Shown one piece after another: positions 1 to 7,360 of a stretch of 64,000 bases of DNA (positions are counted from its first letter, which is position 1; every line of letters starts with the position of its first letter). Under the pieces are notes generated by a model that worked only from the letters and a program-made list of their open reading frames with translations, was not told where the DNA came from and did not search any database. A program made the position numbers and the translations under genes. Origin of the DNA: Rhodosalinus sp041365695 (lineage in GTDB: Bacteria > Pseudomonadota > Alphaproteobacteria > Rhodobacterales > Rhodobacteraceae); assembly GCF_041365695.1 (NCBI RefSeq), contig NZ_JBGFSJ010000001.1:310001-374000 (forward strand). Reading direction: 5' to 3'.

Positions 1-102
1 ATTTGGGTCGACCCAAGTCGTCTTGAACTGCCCGTGTATAAGAAGAACACAGGTATCGGTTGCTTGACGTTAGGTCTCATAACGTACTCTGGCGAGATTT
101 AG
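1..102 (+). CDS. Possible C-terminal tail of an unidentified upstream gene (partial)
   Basis: One frame is open from the first base to a TAG at 100-102 and encodes 33 residues that include Trp, Cys and several hydrophobic residues. The start would lie outside the window. The short length means the open frame could be chance. The base composition is clearly more AT-rich than the rest of the window, so if it is a gene it probably belongs to a laterally acquired or surface-polysaccharide region to the left. I do not recognise the family. Confidence 0.2.
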   Translation: MWVDPSRLELPVYKKNTGIGCLTLGLITYSGEI

Positions 103-244
103 CATTTTTTGGAGTTTCAATTTCGTGGCTGGGTTTTGCGGATTTAAGAAGATGCTTCTCCCTAGTTGACTTGATCACGGAGGGGCAGACGGTTGATGGC
201 AGGCTTGCGGGGCCGCAATGTGTGCGCTTTGGGGTGCTTTGTGG
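1..244. other. AT-rich left edge, mostly non-coding
   Basis: Between the window edge and the 3' end of the glycosyltransferase the sequence is visibly poorer in G+C than everything to its right. It holds a 14-bp perfect palindrome at 3-16 (TTGGGTCGACCCAA) and runs such as the T-stretch near 104-110. Apart from the possible gene tail at 1-102, no convincing gene, RNA or terminator is visible. Confidence 0.5.
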
Positions 245-1333
245 CTACCTGCGATTTGCTGTACCTAATAAAGAGATGACACGGTCGCGCAGAACGTCGA
301 CAGAGTGCTTCTTCGCGAACGCGTGAAGCGTCTGGGGCGAAAACGAGGTGTCGAGGGCGTTCTGCATCTTGCGGGCGAGGTCGTCGGCGTCGTCCATCCG
401 TGCGATCCGCCCGCAGCCCGAGCCTTCGAGCACTTCCACCGCGCCGGGCGTGTCGGTGGCGACGACCGGCGTGCCGTGGGCGAGCGATTCGATGATGACG
501 TTCGGAAATCCCTCCCAGCGGGAGGGCAGAACCGTCAGGTCGGCGCGTCGATATTCGGAGTCCACGTCGGAGACGTGGCCGAGAAAGGTGACGTCCTGGG
601 CGATGCCCAACCGTCGGGCCTGGCGTTCGAGCTGTTCCCGCAGCTTGCCGTCGCCGGCGATCCGCAGCCGCGCGTCGCGCGTGCGGCGCAGCCGTGCGAA
701 GGCGTCGAGCAGGAGGCCCACGTTCTTCTGCTTCGTCAGCCGCGCGACGCACAGGATCGTCGGCGGGCCGTCCGGCGGCAGGCGCTCGGGCGGGGCGTCG
801 GGCACGTCGACCGCGTTGCGGATCACGGTGATCCGCTCGCGCGGCACGCCCCACTTCTCGGCGATCTGCTCGGCCATGCTGTCGGTAAGCGCGATCACGT
901 GATCGGCGCGGGCGTAGCCCTTGCGGAACAGATTCGCTTTGTAGGCGCGCACGGGCCAGAACCGCATTCGGTTGCGCTCCCACGTGTAATGCGCCTCGCG
1001 CAGGATCACGCGCGGTTGCGGGTCCACGCCGCGCAGGGCGAGCCGCAAGCCCAGCATGTTCGCCATGTCCACCACAAGGCAGATATCGGGGCGCGCGGCC
1101 TCGATGACCCTGCGAAGCCGCGGCCCCACCTGGATGTTGCGGCGCACGTTCAGGACCTCCAGGCGGACGAGATCGCGGCGCAGCCCGAACTGGTCCGCCT
1201 GGGGCGCGCGGCCGGTCGCCAGCGTGACCTCGTGCCCCGCCTCGGCGAGGATGTTCGCGTATTTCACCGCGTTCTTGCCGGCGCCGCCCGAAACGGCGCG
1301 GACATAGACGACGATGCGAAGGGGGCGCGGCAT
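245..1333 (-). CDS. Glycosyltransferase, GT4-like (group 1)
   Basis: A 362-residue protein with the two-domain GT-B layout. The N-terminal acceptor half has a Gly-rich loop (GGAGKNAVKYA) near residues 17-27. The C-terminal Glycos_transf_1 half carries the family EX7E element EGFPNVIIE near residues 273-281, which contacts the sugar nucleotide. No signal peptide or membrane segment is seen, so it is probably cytosolic or peripherally membrane-bound, acting in polysaccharide, LPS or capsule assembly; donor and acceptor cannot be read from sequence. I prefer the ATG at 1331-1333 over an upstream GTG at 1399 because family homology begins right after it. It is divergent from fabG. Its 3' end borders the AT-rich window edge, so it may be the last gene of a surface-glycan region to the left. 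Confidence 0.85.
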   Translation of the reverse strand: MPRPLRIVVYVRAVSGGAGKNAVKYANILAEAGHEVTLATGRAPQADQFGLRRDLVRLEVLNVRRNIQVGPRLRRVIEAARPDICLVVDMANMLGLRLALRGVDPQPRVILREAHYTWERNRMRFWPVRAYKANLFRKGYARADHVIALTDSMAEQIAEKWGVPRERITVIRNAVDVPDAPPERLPPDGPPTILCVARLTKQKNVGLLLDAFARLRRTRDARLRIAGDGKLREQLERQARRLGIAQDVTFLGHVSDVDSEYRRADLTVLPSRWEGFPNVIIESLAHGTPVVATDTPGAVEVLEGSGCGRIARMDDADDLARKMQNALDTSFSPQTLHAFAKKHSVDVLRDRVISLLGTANRR

Positions 1334-1484
1334 GTGCACGGTCCGGATGGCTTGGCTGCGCGATACCGCCCGGCCGCGCGGGTTGCAAGTCGCGCGCACC
1401 GTCTTGCCGCGCGCCCGCGCCCTCGGTTAAGGCTCCGGGATCGGATCGCCGGGTGGGCGGTGTGTTTTTTGCTGGGAGGCGGGC

Positions 1485-2222
1485 ATGTTCGATCTGACGG
1501 GAAAGACGGCGCTCATCACGGGCGCCTCGGGCGGTATTGGCGGCGAGATCGCGCGCGCGATGCACGACGCGGGGGCCACGGTGGGGCTTTCGGGAACGCG
1601 GGAGGCGCCTCTTGCGGCGCTCGCCGAGGAGTTGGGCGCGCGGGCGCATGTGCTGACCTGCGACCTCTCCGACCCCGCGGCGGTGGACGCGCTGCCGAAG
1701 CGCGCGGCCGAGGCGATGGGCTCGGTGGACATCCTCGTGAACAACGCGGGCATCACCGCCGACAACCTTTTCATGCGCATGTCCGACGAGGAATGGGCGC
1801 GGGTGCTCGAGGTCAACCTGACTGCCGCGATGCGGCTTTGCCGCGGTGTCATGCGCGGCATGATGAAGGCGCGCTGGGGCCGCATCGTCTCGGTGGGCTC
1901 GGTAGTGGGGGCCATCGGCAACCTGGGCCAGGCCAATTACGCCGCGGCGAAGGCGGGCCTGGTGGGGCTGACGAAGTCGATCGCCCACGAGGTGGCGAGC
2001 CGCGACATCACCGCCAATGTCGTCGCGCCGGGTTTCATCACCACGGCGATGACGGAAAAGCTGACCGAGGATCAGCGGTCGGGGCTGCTGACCCGCGTGC
2101 CGATGGGACGCATGGGGTCGGCGCGCGAGGTGGCGGCGGCGGTGGTTTACCTTTCGAGCGAGGAGGCAGGATACGTTACCGGCGCGACCTTGCACGTCAA
2201 TGGCGGCATGGCCATGTTGTGA
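1485..2222 (+). CDS. fabG: 3-oxoacyl-[acyl-carrier-protein] reductase FabG
   Basis: Short-chain dehydrogenase/reductase of 245 residues, the usual FabG length. It reduces 3-oxoacyl-ACP to 3-hydroxyacyl-ACP with NADPH in type II fatty acid synthesis in the cytosol. The cofactor loop is GASGGIG (13-19), NNAG is at 86-89, and the catalytic set Asn111, Ser139, Tyr152 and Lys156 (NYAAAKAG) is complete. The ATG is preceded by GGGAGGCGGG, a good ribosome site. It heads the run fabG-acpP-fabF, a classic fatty-acid gene order. Because acpP appears to have its own promoter, fabG and acpP may be only partly co-transcribed. Confidence 0.95.
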   Translation: MFDLTGKTALITGASGGIGGEIARAMHDAGATVGLSGTREAPLAALAEELGARAHVLTCDLSDPAAVDALPKRAAEAMGSVDILVNNAGITADNLFMRMSDEEWARVLEVNLTAAMRLCRGVMRGMMKARWGRIVSVGSVVGAIGNLGQANYAAAKAGLVGLTKSIAHEVASRDITANVVAPGFITTAMTEKLTEDQRSGLLTRVPMGRMGSAREVAAAVVYLSSEEAGYVTGATLHVNGGMAML

Positions 2223-2248
2223 GCGCCGCGCGGGGCGGGCGAAAGCGT

Positions 2249-2276
2249 TTGCCATTCCCCGCGCCTGTGCTATAGG
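2249..2276 (+). promoter_or_regulatory. Predicted sigma70 promoter of acpP
   Basis: TTGCCA at 2249-2254 and TATAGG at 2271-2276 are separated by 16 bases, in the 208-base gap between fabG and acpP. This gives an acpP leader of roughly 145-150 bases. A separate strong promoter for acpP is reasonable because ACP is very abundant. Prediction from sequence only. Confidence 0.45.
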
Positions 2277-2430
2277 CGCGCAGGATTTCGGCGGGGGGCC
2301 TGCGGGCATGTCCCGCCAGCCCGCCCGAGGCGGGAGCAGGAGCCGCCCTCAGGGGCAGTTGAAACCGAGCGTCCGCAATGGGCGAGGGCAAATCAGGGGC
2401 GAAGCCCCGGAAAGACAATGAGGATTTGAC

Positions 2431-2664
2431 ATGAGCGACATCGCGGATCGCGTGAAGAAGATCGTCGTGGAACATCTCGGCGTGGAGGAGGACAAGGTCG
2501 CCGACAATGCGTCCTTCATCGACGATCTCGGCGCGGACAGCCTCGACACTGTCGAGCTCGTCATGGCCTTCGAAGAGGAGTTCGGCATTGAGATCCCGGA
2601 CGACGCCGCCGAGAACATCCAGACCTTCGGCGATGCGGTGAAGTTCATTCAGGACGCCCAGTAA
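2431..2664 (+). CDS. acpP: Acyl carrier protein
   Basis: A small acidic protein of 77 residues, the typical ACP length. The phosphopantetheine attachment site is Ser37 in GADSLDTVE, and the surrounding helices match AcpP. It carries growing acyl chains on the phosphopantetheine arm and delivers them to FabG, FabF and other enzymes, and also to lipid A and phospholipid acyltransferases. It lies between fabG and fabF with a predicted promoter of its own at 2249-2276. Confidence 0.97.
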   Translation: MSDIADRVKKIVVEHLGVEEDKVADNASFIDDLGADSLDTVELVMAFEEEFGIEIPDDAAENIQTFGDAVKFIQDAQ

Positions 2665-2835
2665 GGGCAGCCTCGGGATGATTGCGGGCGGCGTCCGGGA
2701 GACCCTGGGCGCCGTTCTTGCTTTTGGGCGGGCCTGCGCCGCGCCGCCGACGCCGGGTGCGGCGCTCTTGCCGAACGCGGGCGAGCCGCGCTAATGAGCG
2801 GCGAGTAAAAAACGGGAACAAGACGGGGGCCGGGC

Positions 2836-4095
2836 ATGCGACGTGTCGTGGTGACGGGGCTGGGACTTGTGACGCCGCTCGGCTGCGGCGTCGAAACGAC
2901 ATGGCGGCGCCTGCTGGAGGGCCGGTCGGGCGCGGGCACGATCAGCAAGTTCGATGCGAGCCATCTTGCCACGACCTACGCGTGCGAGGTGCCTTACGGC
3001 GACGGCTCCGACGGCAGCTTCAACCCCGATGACTGGGTCGCGCCGAAGGAGCGACGCAAGATCGACGAGTTCATCGTCTTCGGTCTCGCCGCCGCGCAAC
3101 AGGCGGTCGAGGACGCCGGCTGGACCACCCCGTCGGAGGCGGAGAAGCTGCGCACCGGCGTGATGATCGGGTCGGGAATCGGCGGGCTCAACTCCATTGC
3201 CGAGACGGCATACCTGATCCGCGACAAGGGCGCGCGGCGCGTGTCGCCCTTCTTCATTCCCGGCTCCCTCATCAACCTGATCTCGGGTCAGGTGAGCATC
3301 CGCTACGGCTTCAAGGGGCCGAACCATGCCGTGGTCACCGCCTGTTCGACCGGCGCGCACGCCATCGGCGACGCGGCGCGGCTGATCCGCGACGGCGACG
3401 CGGACATCATGGTGGCGGGCGGGGCCGAGGCCGCGATCAGCGAGATCGGCATCGCGGGATTCAACGCCTGCAAGGCGCTTTCCACGAAGCGTGGCGACGC
3501 GCCGGAAACGGCGAGCCGCCCCTACGACGCGGACCGGGACGGCTTCGTCATGGGCGAGGGGGCCGGGATCGTCGTGCTGGAGGATTACGAGCACGCGAAG
3601 GCGCGCGGGGCGCGGATCTACGCCGAGGTGATCGGTTACGGCCTTTCGGGCGACGCCTATCACATCACAGCGCCCTCCGAAGACGGCGACGGGGCGGAGC
3701 GCTGCATGCGCGCCGCGCTCGACAAGGCCGGTCTGGCGCCGTCGGACATCGACTACATCAACGCCCACGGCACCTCGACCATGGCCGACGTGATCGAACT
3801 GGGCGCGGTGGAGCGGATGATGGGCAACGCCGCGTCCAAGGTCACCATGTCGTCCACCAAGTCGATGACCGGGCATCTTCTCGGTGCCGCGGGCGCCATC
3901 GAGGCGATCTTCTCGATCCTCGCGATCCGTGACCAGGTGGCGCCGCCGACGATCAACCTCGACGATCCGGCCGTGGAGACGGCGGTGGACCTCGCGCCCA
4001 ACGCGAAGCGCGAGCGCGAGATCAACGTGGCGCTGTCGAATTCCTTCGGCTTCGGCGGAACCAACGCGAGCGTGCTTTTCAGGAACCTCGCCTGA
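2836..4095 (+). CDS. fabF: 3-oxoacyl-[acyl-carrier-protein] synthase II
   Basis: A 419-residue condensing enzyme of the thiolase fold that joins malonyl-ACP to acyl-ACP with loss of CO2. The Cys-His-His triad is complete: Cys170 in TACSTGAHA, His311 in NAHGTST and His347 in MTGHLLGAAG. The C-terminal FGFGGTNAS loop is present. Length and start agree with FabF. The stop codon overlaps the mltG start by one base (TGATG), so the two are translationally coupled. Confidence 0.96.
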   Translation: MRRVVVTGLGLVTPLGCGVETTWRRLLEGRSGAGTISKFDASHLATTYACEVPYGDGSDGSFNPDDWVAPKERRKIDEFIVFGLAAAQQAVEDAGWTTPSEAEKLRTGVMIGSGIGGLNSIAETAYLIRDKGARRVSPFFIPGSLINLISGQVSIRYGFKGPNHAVVTACSTGAHAIGDAARLIRDGDADIMVAGGAEAAISEIGIAGFNACKALSTKRGDAPETASRPYDADRDGFVMGEGAGIVVLEDYEHAKARGARIYAEVIGYGLSGDAYHITAPSEDGDGAERCMRAALDKAGLAPSDIDYINAHGTSTMADVIELGAVERMMGNAASKVTMSSTKSMTGHLLGAAGAIEAIFSILAIRDQVAPPTINLDDPAVETAVDLAPNAKREREINVALSNSFGFGGTNASVLFRNLA

Positions 4096-5264
4096 TGTGG
4101 CGCAGCCTTGCGTCGAACGCCCTGACGATCCTCGCGCTGGCGCTGTTTCTTGCTGCCGGCGCCATTCTCTGGGGCCAGCGGCAATACGTTTCGGAGGGAC
4201 CGCTCTCCGAGCCGATCTGCCTGCGGGTCGAGCGGGGCGCCAACATCCGCGACGTATCGGAGGATCTCGCCGCCGAGGGCGCCATCGAGAGCGCGGCCCT
4301 CTTCCGGATCGGAATGGACTACGCGGGCAAGTCCGAGGCGCTCAAATTCGGCAGCTACCTCGTGCCCGTGCATGCATCGATGCAGGAGATCGCGGACATC
4401 GTGACCCGGGGCGGGGCGTCCACCTGCGGCACCGAGATCGTCTACCGCGTGGGCGTGACCCAGACACAGACGGAACTGCGCGAACTCGACCCGGCAAGCG
4501 GCCGCTACGAGCAGCAGGCGGAATACCTGCTCGGGACGGGCGAGGCGCCCGATGCGGTCGCCGAGGCGATGGCGAAGCCCGACACCCGCTTTCGCATCGC
4601 GCTGGCCGAGGGCGTGACGAGCTGGCAGGTCGCCGAGGCGCTGCGCGACGTGGAGATCCTGGACGGCGAGGTCGATCTGCCAGCGGAGGGCAGCCTTGCG
4701 CCCGACAGCTACGAGGTCGTGCCCGGCGATAGCCGGCAGGCCCTGATCGACAGGATGCAGCAGGCGCAGCGGGTGATCCTCGCGGCCGCATGGGAGAATC
4801 GCCAGCCCGATCTGCCGCTCGAGTCGCCGGAGGAGGCGCTCATCCTCGCCTCCATCATCGAGAAGGAAACCGGCGTGCCCGAGGAGCGGCGCCAGGTCGC
4901 CAGCGTCTTCGTCAACCGTCTTCGTGAGGGGATGCGCCTGCAGACCGACCCCACCGTGATCTATGGCGTTACCGAGGGCCGGGGCGTGCTGGGGCGCGGA
5001 CTTCGTCAAAGCGAGCTTCGCGGGGCGACTCCCTACAACACGTATGTCATCGAGGGGCTTCCGCCCACGCCTATCGCCAATCCGGGCCGCGCGAGCATCG
5101 AGGCCGCGGTGAACCCCGACGCCACGCCCTACATCTTCTTCGTGGCCGACGGCACCGGTGGACACGCCTTCGCCGAGACGCTGGCCGAGCATAATCGCAA
5201 TGTCGCGCGCTGGCGCGAGATCGAGGCGGAACGGGCGGCCGAGCCGGACCAGGACAACCAGTAA
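4095..5264 (+). CDS. mltG: Endolytic murein transglycosylase MltG
   Basis: A 389-residue inner-membrane protein (YceG family) that cleaves nascent peptidoglycan and is thought to set glycan strand length. One transmembrane helix lies near residues 10-27. The periplasmic part has a LysM-like segment near residues 45-110 and the catalytic YceG domain, with catalytic Glu256 in SIIEKETG and the downstream RLREGMRLQTDP segment. Its start overlaps the fabF stop. It is the last gene before the GTA promoter. Being next to the GTA cluster does not by itself make it a GTA lysis gene, since it is a housekeeping enzyme. Confidence 0.93.
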   Translation: MWRSLASNALTILALALFLAAGAILWGQRQYVSEGPLSEPICLRVERGANIRDVSEDLAAEGAIESAALFRIGMDYAGKSEALKFGSYLVPVHASMQEIADIVTRGGASTCGTEIVYRVGVTQTQTELRELDPASGRYEQQAEYLLGTGEAPDAVAEAMAKPDTRFRIALAEGVTSWQVAEALRDVEILDGEVDLPAEGSLAPDSYEVVPGDSRQALIDRMQQAQRVILAAAWENRQPDLPLESPEEALILASIIEKETGVPEERRQVASVFVNRLREGMRLQTDPTVIYGVTEGRGVLGRGLRQSELRGATPYNTYVIEGLPPTPIANPGRASIEAAVNPDATPYIFFVADGTGGHAFAETLAEHNRNVARWREIEAERAAEPDQDNQ

Positions 5265-5297
5265 CGCGGTCTCTGCGGGCAGGATTTTGTTAAGGGA

Positions 5298-5315
5298 ACC
5301 GGGCGCTTACCCGGT
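5298..5315. repeat. Short inverted repeat upstream of the GTA promoter
   Basis: ACCGGG at 5298-5303 and CCCGGT at 5310-5315 form a perfect 6-bp inverted repeat around CGCTTA. It lies 20 bases upstream of the -35 element of the predicted GTA promoter and has no T-tract, so it is not an obvious terminator for mltG. It could be an activator site, but this is speculative. Confidence 0.3.
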
Positions 5316-5334
5316 GCTCCGTTGCGCAACCCGG

Positions 5335-5363
5335 TTGACTCCCGGGCCGCTCTCGCCTATAAG
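5335..5363 (+). promoter_or_regulatory. Strong sigma70-like promoter of the GTA operon
   Basis: TTGACT (5335-5340) and TATAAG (5358-5363) are separated by exactly 17 bases, the best promoter match seen in the window. Transcription would start near 5370, about 96 bases before the first GTA gene. It points into the 14-kb GTA cluster. In Rhodobacter capsulatus the GTA operon is driven from just upstream of orfg1 by the activator GafA in a small subpopulation of cells. A near-consensus promoter is surprising for such a gene set unless a second layer, such as the hairpin at 5388-5422, holds it back. Confidence 0.7.
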
Positions 5364-5387
5364 TTGTGCCACGCTGACGGCAATGCG

Positions 5388-5422
5388 GGCGGCCCGGGGG
5401 ATGACCCCGCGGCCGCCTTTTT
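5388..5422 (+). terminator. Intrinsic terminator or attenuator in the GTA leader
   Basis: GGCGGCC (5388-5394) pairs with GGCCGCC (5411-5417), and inside it CGGGG (5395-5399) pairs with CCCCG (5405-5409) around the loop GATGA. There is a single bulged C at 5410. Five T residues follow directly (5418-5422). This is a textbook Rho-independent terminator shape. It lies downstream of the predicted GTA promoter and upstream of the first GTA gene, so it would stop transcripts after about 50 nt unless bypassed. It could instead be the 3' end of a short RNA. Confidence 0.65.
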
Positions 5423-5465
5423 CGTGCCGACGGCGGGACGTTCCCATGAAAGGCCGATCACCGAC

Positions 5466-5807
5466 ATGATCCTGAAGACCGAGGCGGAGGACACCTCCCC
5501 GCTGGACGAGGAGATCGTCAGCATTGCCCGCCAACTTCGCGAAATGCGCCACGATCTCGAAGACTTCCAGGCAAGTCTTGCCTCTGGCGATCTCGTCGAG
5601 GCGCGCGAAACGGGAAAGGCGGTCTCTTCGATCAAGCAGTGGATCCGCCTTGCCATCGAAGCGGAGATGCTCCTTGCCACACGACAAAGAAACCGCGCCG
5701 GCATCGCCCGCGGCGGATACGCCCTCGACCTCGACGCCGCCCGAAGCGAAATCGCCGCTCGACTGGATCGCCTGCGCCGGGCGCGAGACGCGGAGGACGT
5801 TTCTTGA
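5466..5807 (+). CDS. GTA small terminase subunit (RcGTA gp1-like)
   Basis: A 113-residue, helix-rich, acidic protein at the first position of the GTA cluster. In RcGTA the first gene encodes the small terminase, which recruits host DNA to the packaging motor, and this protein fits by position, size and helical content. The likely coiled-coil part is residues 12-65. I chose the ATG at 5466; an in-frame TTG at 5322 lies within the predicted promoter region and is unlikely. The 3' part overlaps the start of the large terminase gene. Function is inferred from synteny more than from a diagnostic motif. Confidence 0.75.
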   Translation: MILKTEAEDTSPLDEEIVSIARQLREMRHDLEDFQASLASGDLVEARETGKAVSSIKQWIRLAIEAEMLLATRQRNRAGIARGGYALDLDAARSEIAARLDRLRRARDAEDVS

Positions 5808-7089
5808 TGCGCTGGCTGACGGGCCGCTTCTGGCGCTTCCCTACCTTTTCGAGTTCTGGGCCATGGACCATCAGCTTCCCCCAGGGGGCGACTGGCGGGC
5901 CTGGGTGGTGCTGGGCGGACGGGGCGCGGGCAAGACGCGTGCGGGCGCGGAGTGGGTGCGCGCGCAGGTCGAGGGGCCGCGCCCGCTCGACGAGGGCCGG
6001 GCGCGGCGCGTGGCGCTTGTGGGGGAGACCTATGACCAGGCGCGCGACGTCATGGTTCTTGGCGAAAGCGGGATCGTGGCCTGCTCCCCGCCCGACCGTC
6101 GCCCGGAATGGCAGGTGAGCAAGCGCCGCCTCGTCTGGCCGAACGGCGCGGCCGCGCAGCTCTACTCGGCGTCGGATCCCGAGGCGCTTCGCGGCCCGCA
6201 GTTCGACGCGGCCTGGGCCGACGAGCTTGCCAAGTGGCCCCGCGGCGAGGCCGCCTGGGACATGTTGCAGTTCGCGCTGCGCCTCGGCGACGATCCGCGG
6301 CTGTGCGTGACGACGACACCCCGCAATGTCGCCGTTCTGAAACGCCTGCTCGATGCGCCGACGACCGTGGTCACACGCGCGGCGACGGAAGCGAACCGCG
6401 CGAACCTCGCCGAGAGCTTCCTTGCCGAGGTGCGGGCGCGCTACGACGGCACCCGGCTTGGGCGCCAGGAACTCGACGGCGTGCTTCTGGACGATGCCGA
6501 GGGGGCGCTCTGGACGTCGGCCGCGCTGGCGGGCATGCAGCTCGACGCGGCGCCCGAGCTCGACCGGATCGTGGTCGCCGTGGACCCGCCGGCCACCGGC
6601 CATGCGGGCAGCGACGCCTGCGGCATCGTCGTGGCCGGCGCGGTGACGCGCGGGCCGGTGGCGGACTGGCGCGCCGTGGTGCTGGAGGACGCAAGCGTCG
6701 AGGCCGCGAGCCCCTCGGCGTGGGCGAAGGCGGCCGTCGCCGCGATGGAGCGGTGGCGGGCCGAGCGTCTCGTGGCGGAGGTGAACCAGGGCGGCGCGAT
6801 GGTCGAGGCGGTCATCCGACAGGTCGACCCGCTGGTGCCGATCCGCAGCGTTCACGCGACGCGCGGCAAGGTGGCCCGCGCCGAGCCCGTCGCGGCGCTT
6901 TACGAACAGGGGAGGGTGCGGCACCTGCGCGGGCTCTCCGTACTCGAGGACGAGATGTGCCGCATGACGGCGCATGGCTTCGAGGGTTCGGGCAGCCCAG
7001 ACCGCGTGGACGCGCTCGTCTGGGCGCTCCACGAACTGATGATCCTGCCGGCGGCGGGCTGGCGCCGGCCGCGCATGCGGGAACTTTGA
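5674..7089 (+). CDS. GTA large terminase, ATPase and nuclease (RcGTA gp2-like)
   Basis: The DNA-packaging motor of the GTA. The Walker A loop GGRGAGKT is at about residues 81-88, the Walker B/adenine-side segment AAWADELAKW is near residue 180, and the C-terminal RNase H-like nuclease contains VAVDPPATG and the later DRVDALVWAL helix. GTA terminases cut without strong sequence specificity and fill heads with random host DNA. The start is uncertain: no ATG lies near the conserved N-terminus (ALPYLFEFW). A TTG at 5674 preceded by GGAG at 7 bases spacing gives 471 residues and a 134-base overlap with gp1. An earlier in-frame start at 5524 is less likely, and an ATG at 5863 would remove conserved residues. 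Confidence 0.9.
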   Translation: MPHDKETAPASPAADTPSTSTPPEAKSPLDWIACAGRETRRTFLDALADGPLLALPYLFEFWAMDHQLPPGGDWRAWVVLGGRGAGKTRAGAEWVRAQVEGPRPLDEGRARRVALVGETYDQARDVMVLGESGIVACSPPDRRPEWQVSKRRLVWPNGAAAQLYSASDPEALRGPQFDAAWADELAKWPRGEAAWDMLQFALRLGDDPRLCVTTTPRNVAVLKRLLDAPTTVVTRAATEANRANLAESFLAEVRARYDGTRLGRQELDGVLLDDAEGALWTSAALAGMQLDAAPELDRIVVAVDPPATGHAGSDACGIVVAGAVTRGPVADWRAVVLEDASVEAASPSAWAKAAVAAMERWRAERLVAEVNQGGAMVEAVIRQVDPLVPIRSVHATRGKVARAEPVAALYEQGRVRHLRGLSVLEDEMCRMTAHGFEGSGSPDRVDALVWALHELMILPAAGWRRPRMREL

Positions 7090-7360
7090 GACAGGCGCGA
7101 GGCTGAACGCCGCGGGCGGGCCGCCTGCGCAAGGGGAGGGCATGCCGGCCCCTCGCGGCACACGCGGGCGGTATCGCGGGGATGCGCGGCCGCCCGCCGG
7201 GCGAAGGCTGAAGACGGTCGATCGTGCCTGTTGCGGGGCCGCGCACATCACCGTGCGCTTCGCTGCCGCGTCGTTAACGCCTTGGTAGCTATACCCCTTC
7301 CCAACGCCACGGGGCGCGACGGAGCGCCCGCCGCAGACGAAGATCGAGGAGCCGCCAAAG
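7090..7360 (+). other. 271-base gap inside the GTA cluster
   Basis: This is the largest gap inside the GTA operon, between terminase and portal. It holds an AGGGGAGGG run and an ATG at 7142 opening a 48-codon frame ending at 7288 (Arg/Ala-rich, no recognisable features), and a small T/A-richer patch (GTTAACGCC, GCTATACC) near 7273-7295. I see no convincing promoter, terminator or conserved gene. It may be leader sequence for the portal gene. Confidence 0.3.

Noticed and set aside
60..326. 88-codon frame on the plus strand at the left edge
   Set aside because: It overlaps the 3' end of a clear glycosyltransferase on the other strand, has no recognisable family and no good ribosome site.
162..2309. 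Long frame antisense to and spanning glycosyltransferase and fabG
   Set aside because: It has very Arg/His-rich translation typical of antisense frames in GC-rich genes. The frames on the true strands have full family motifs.
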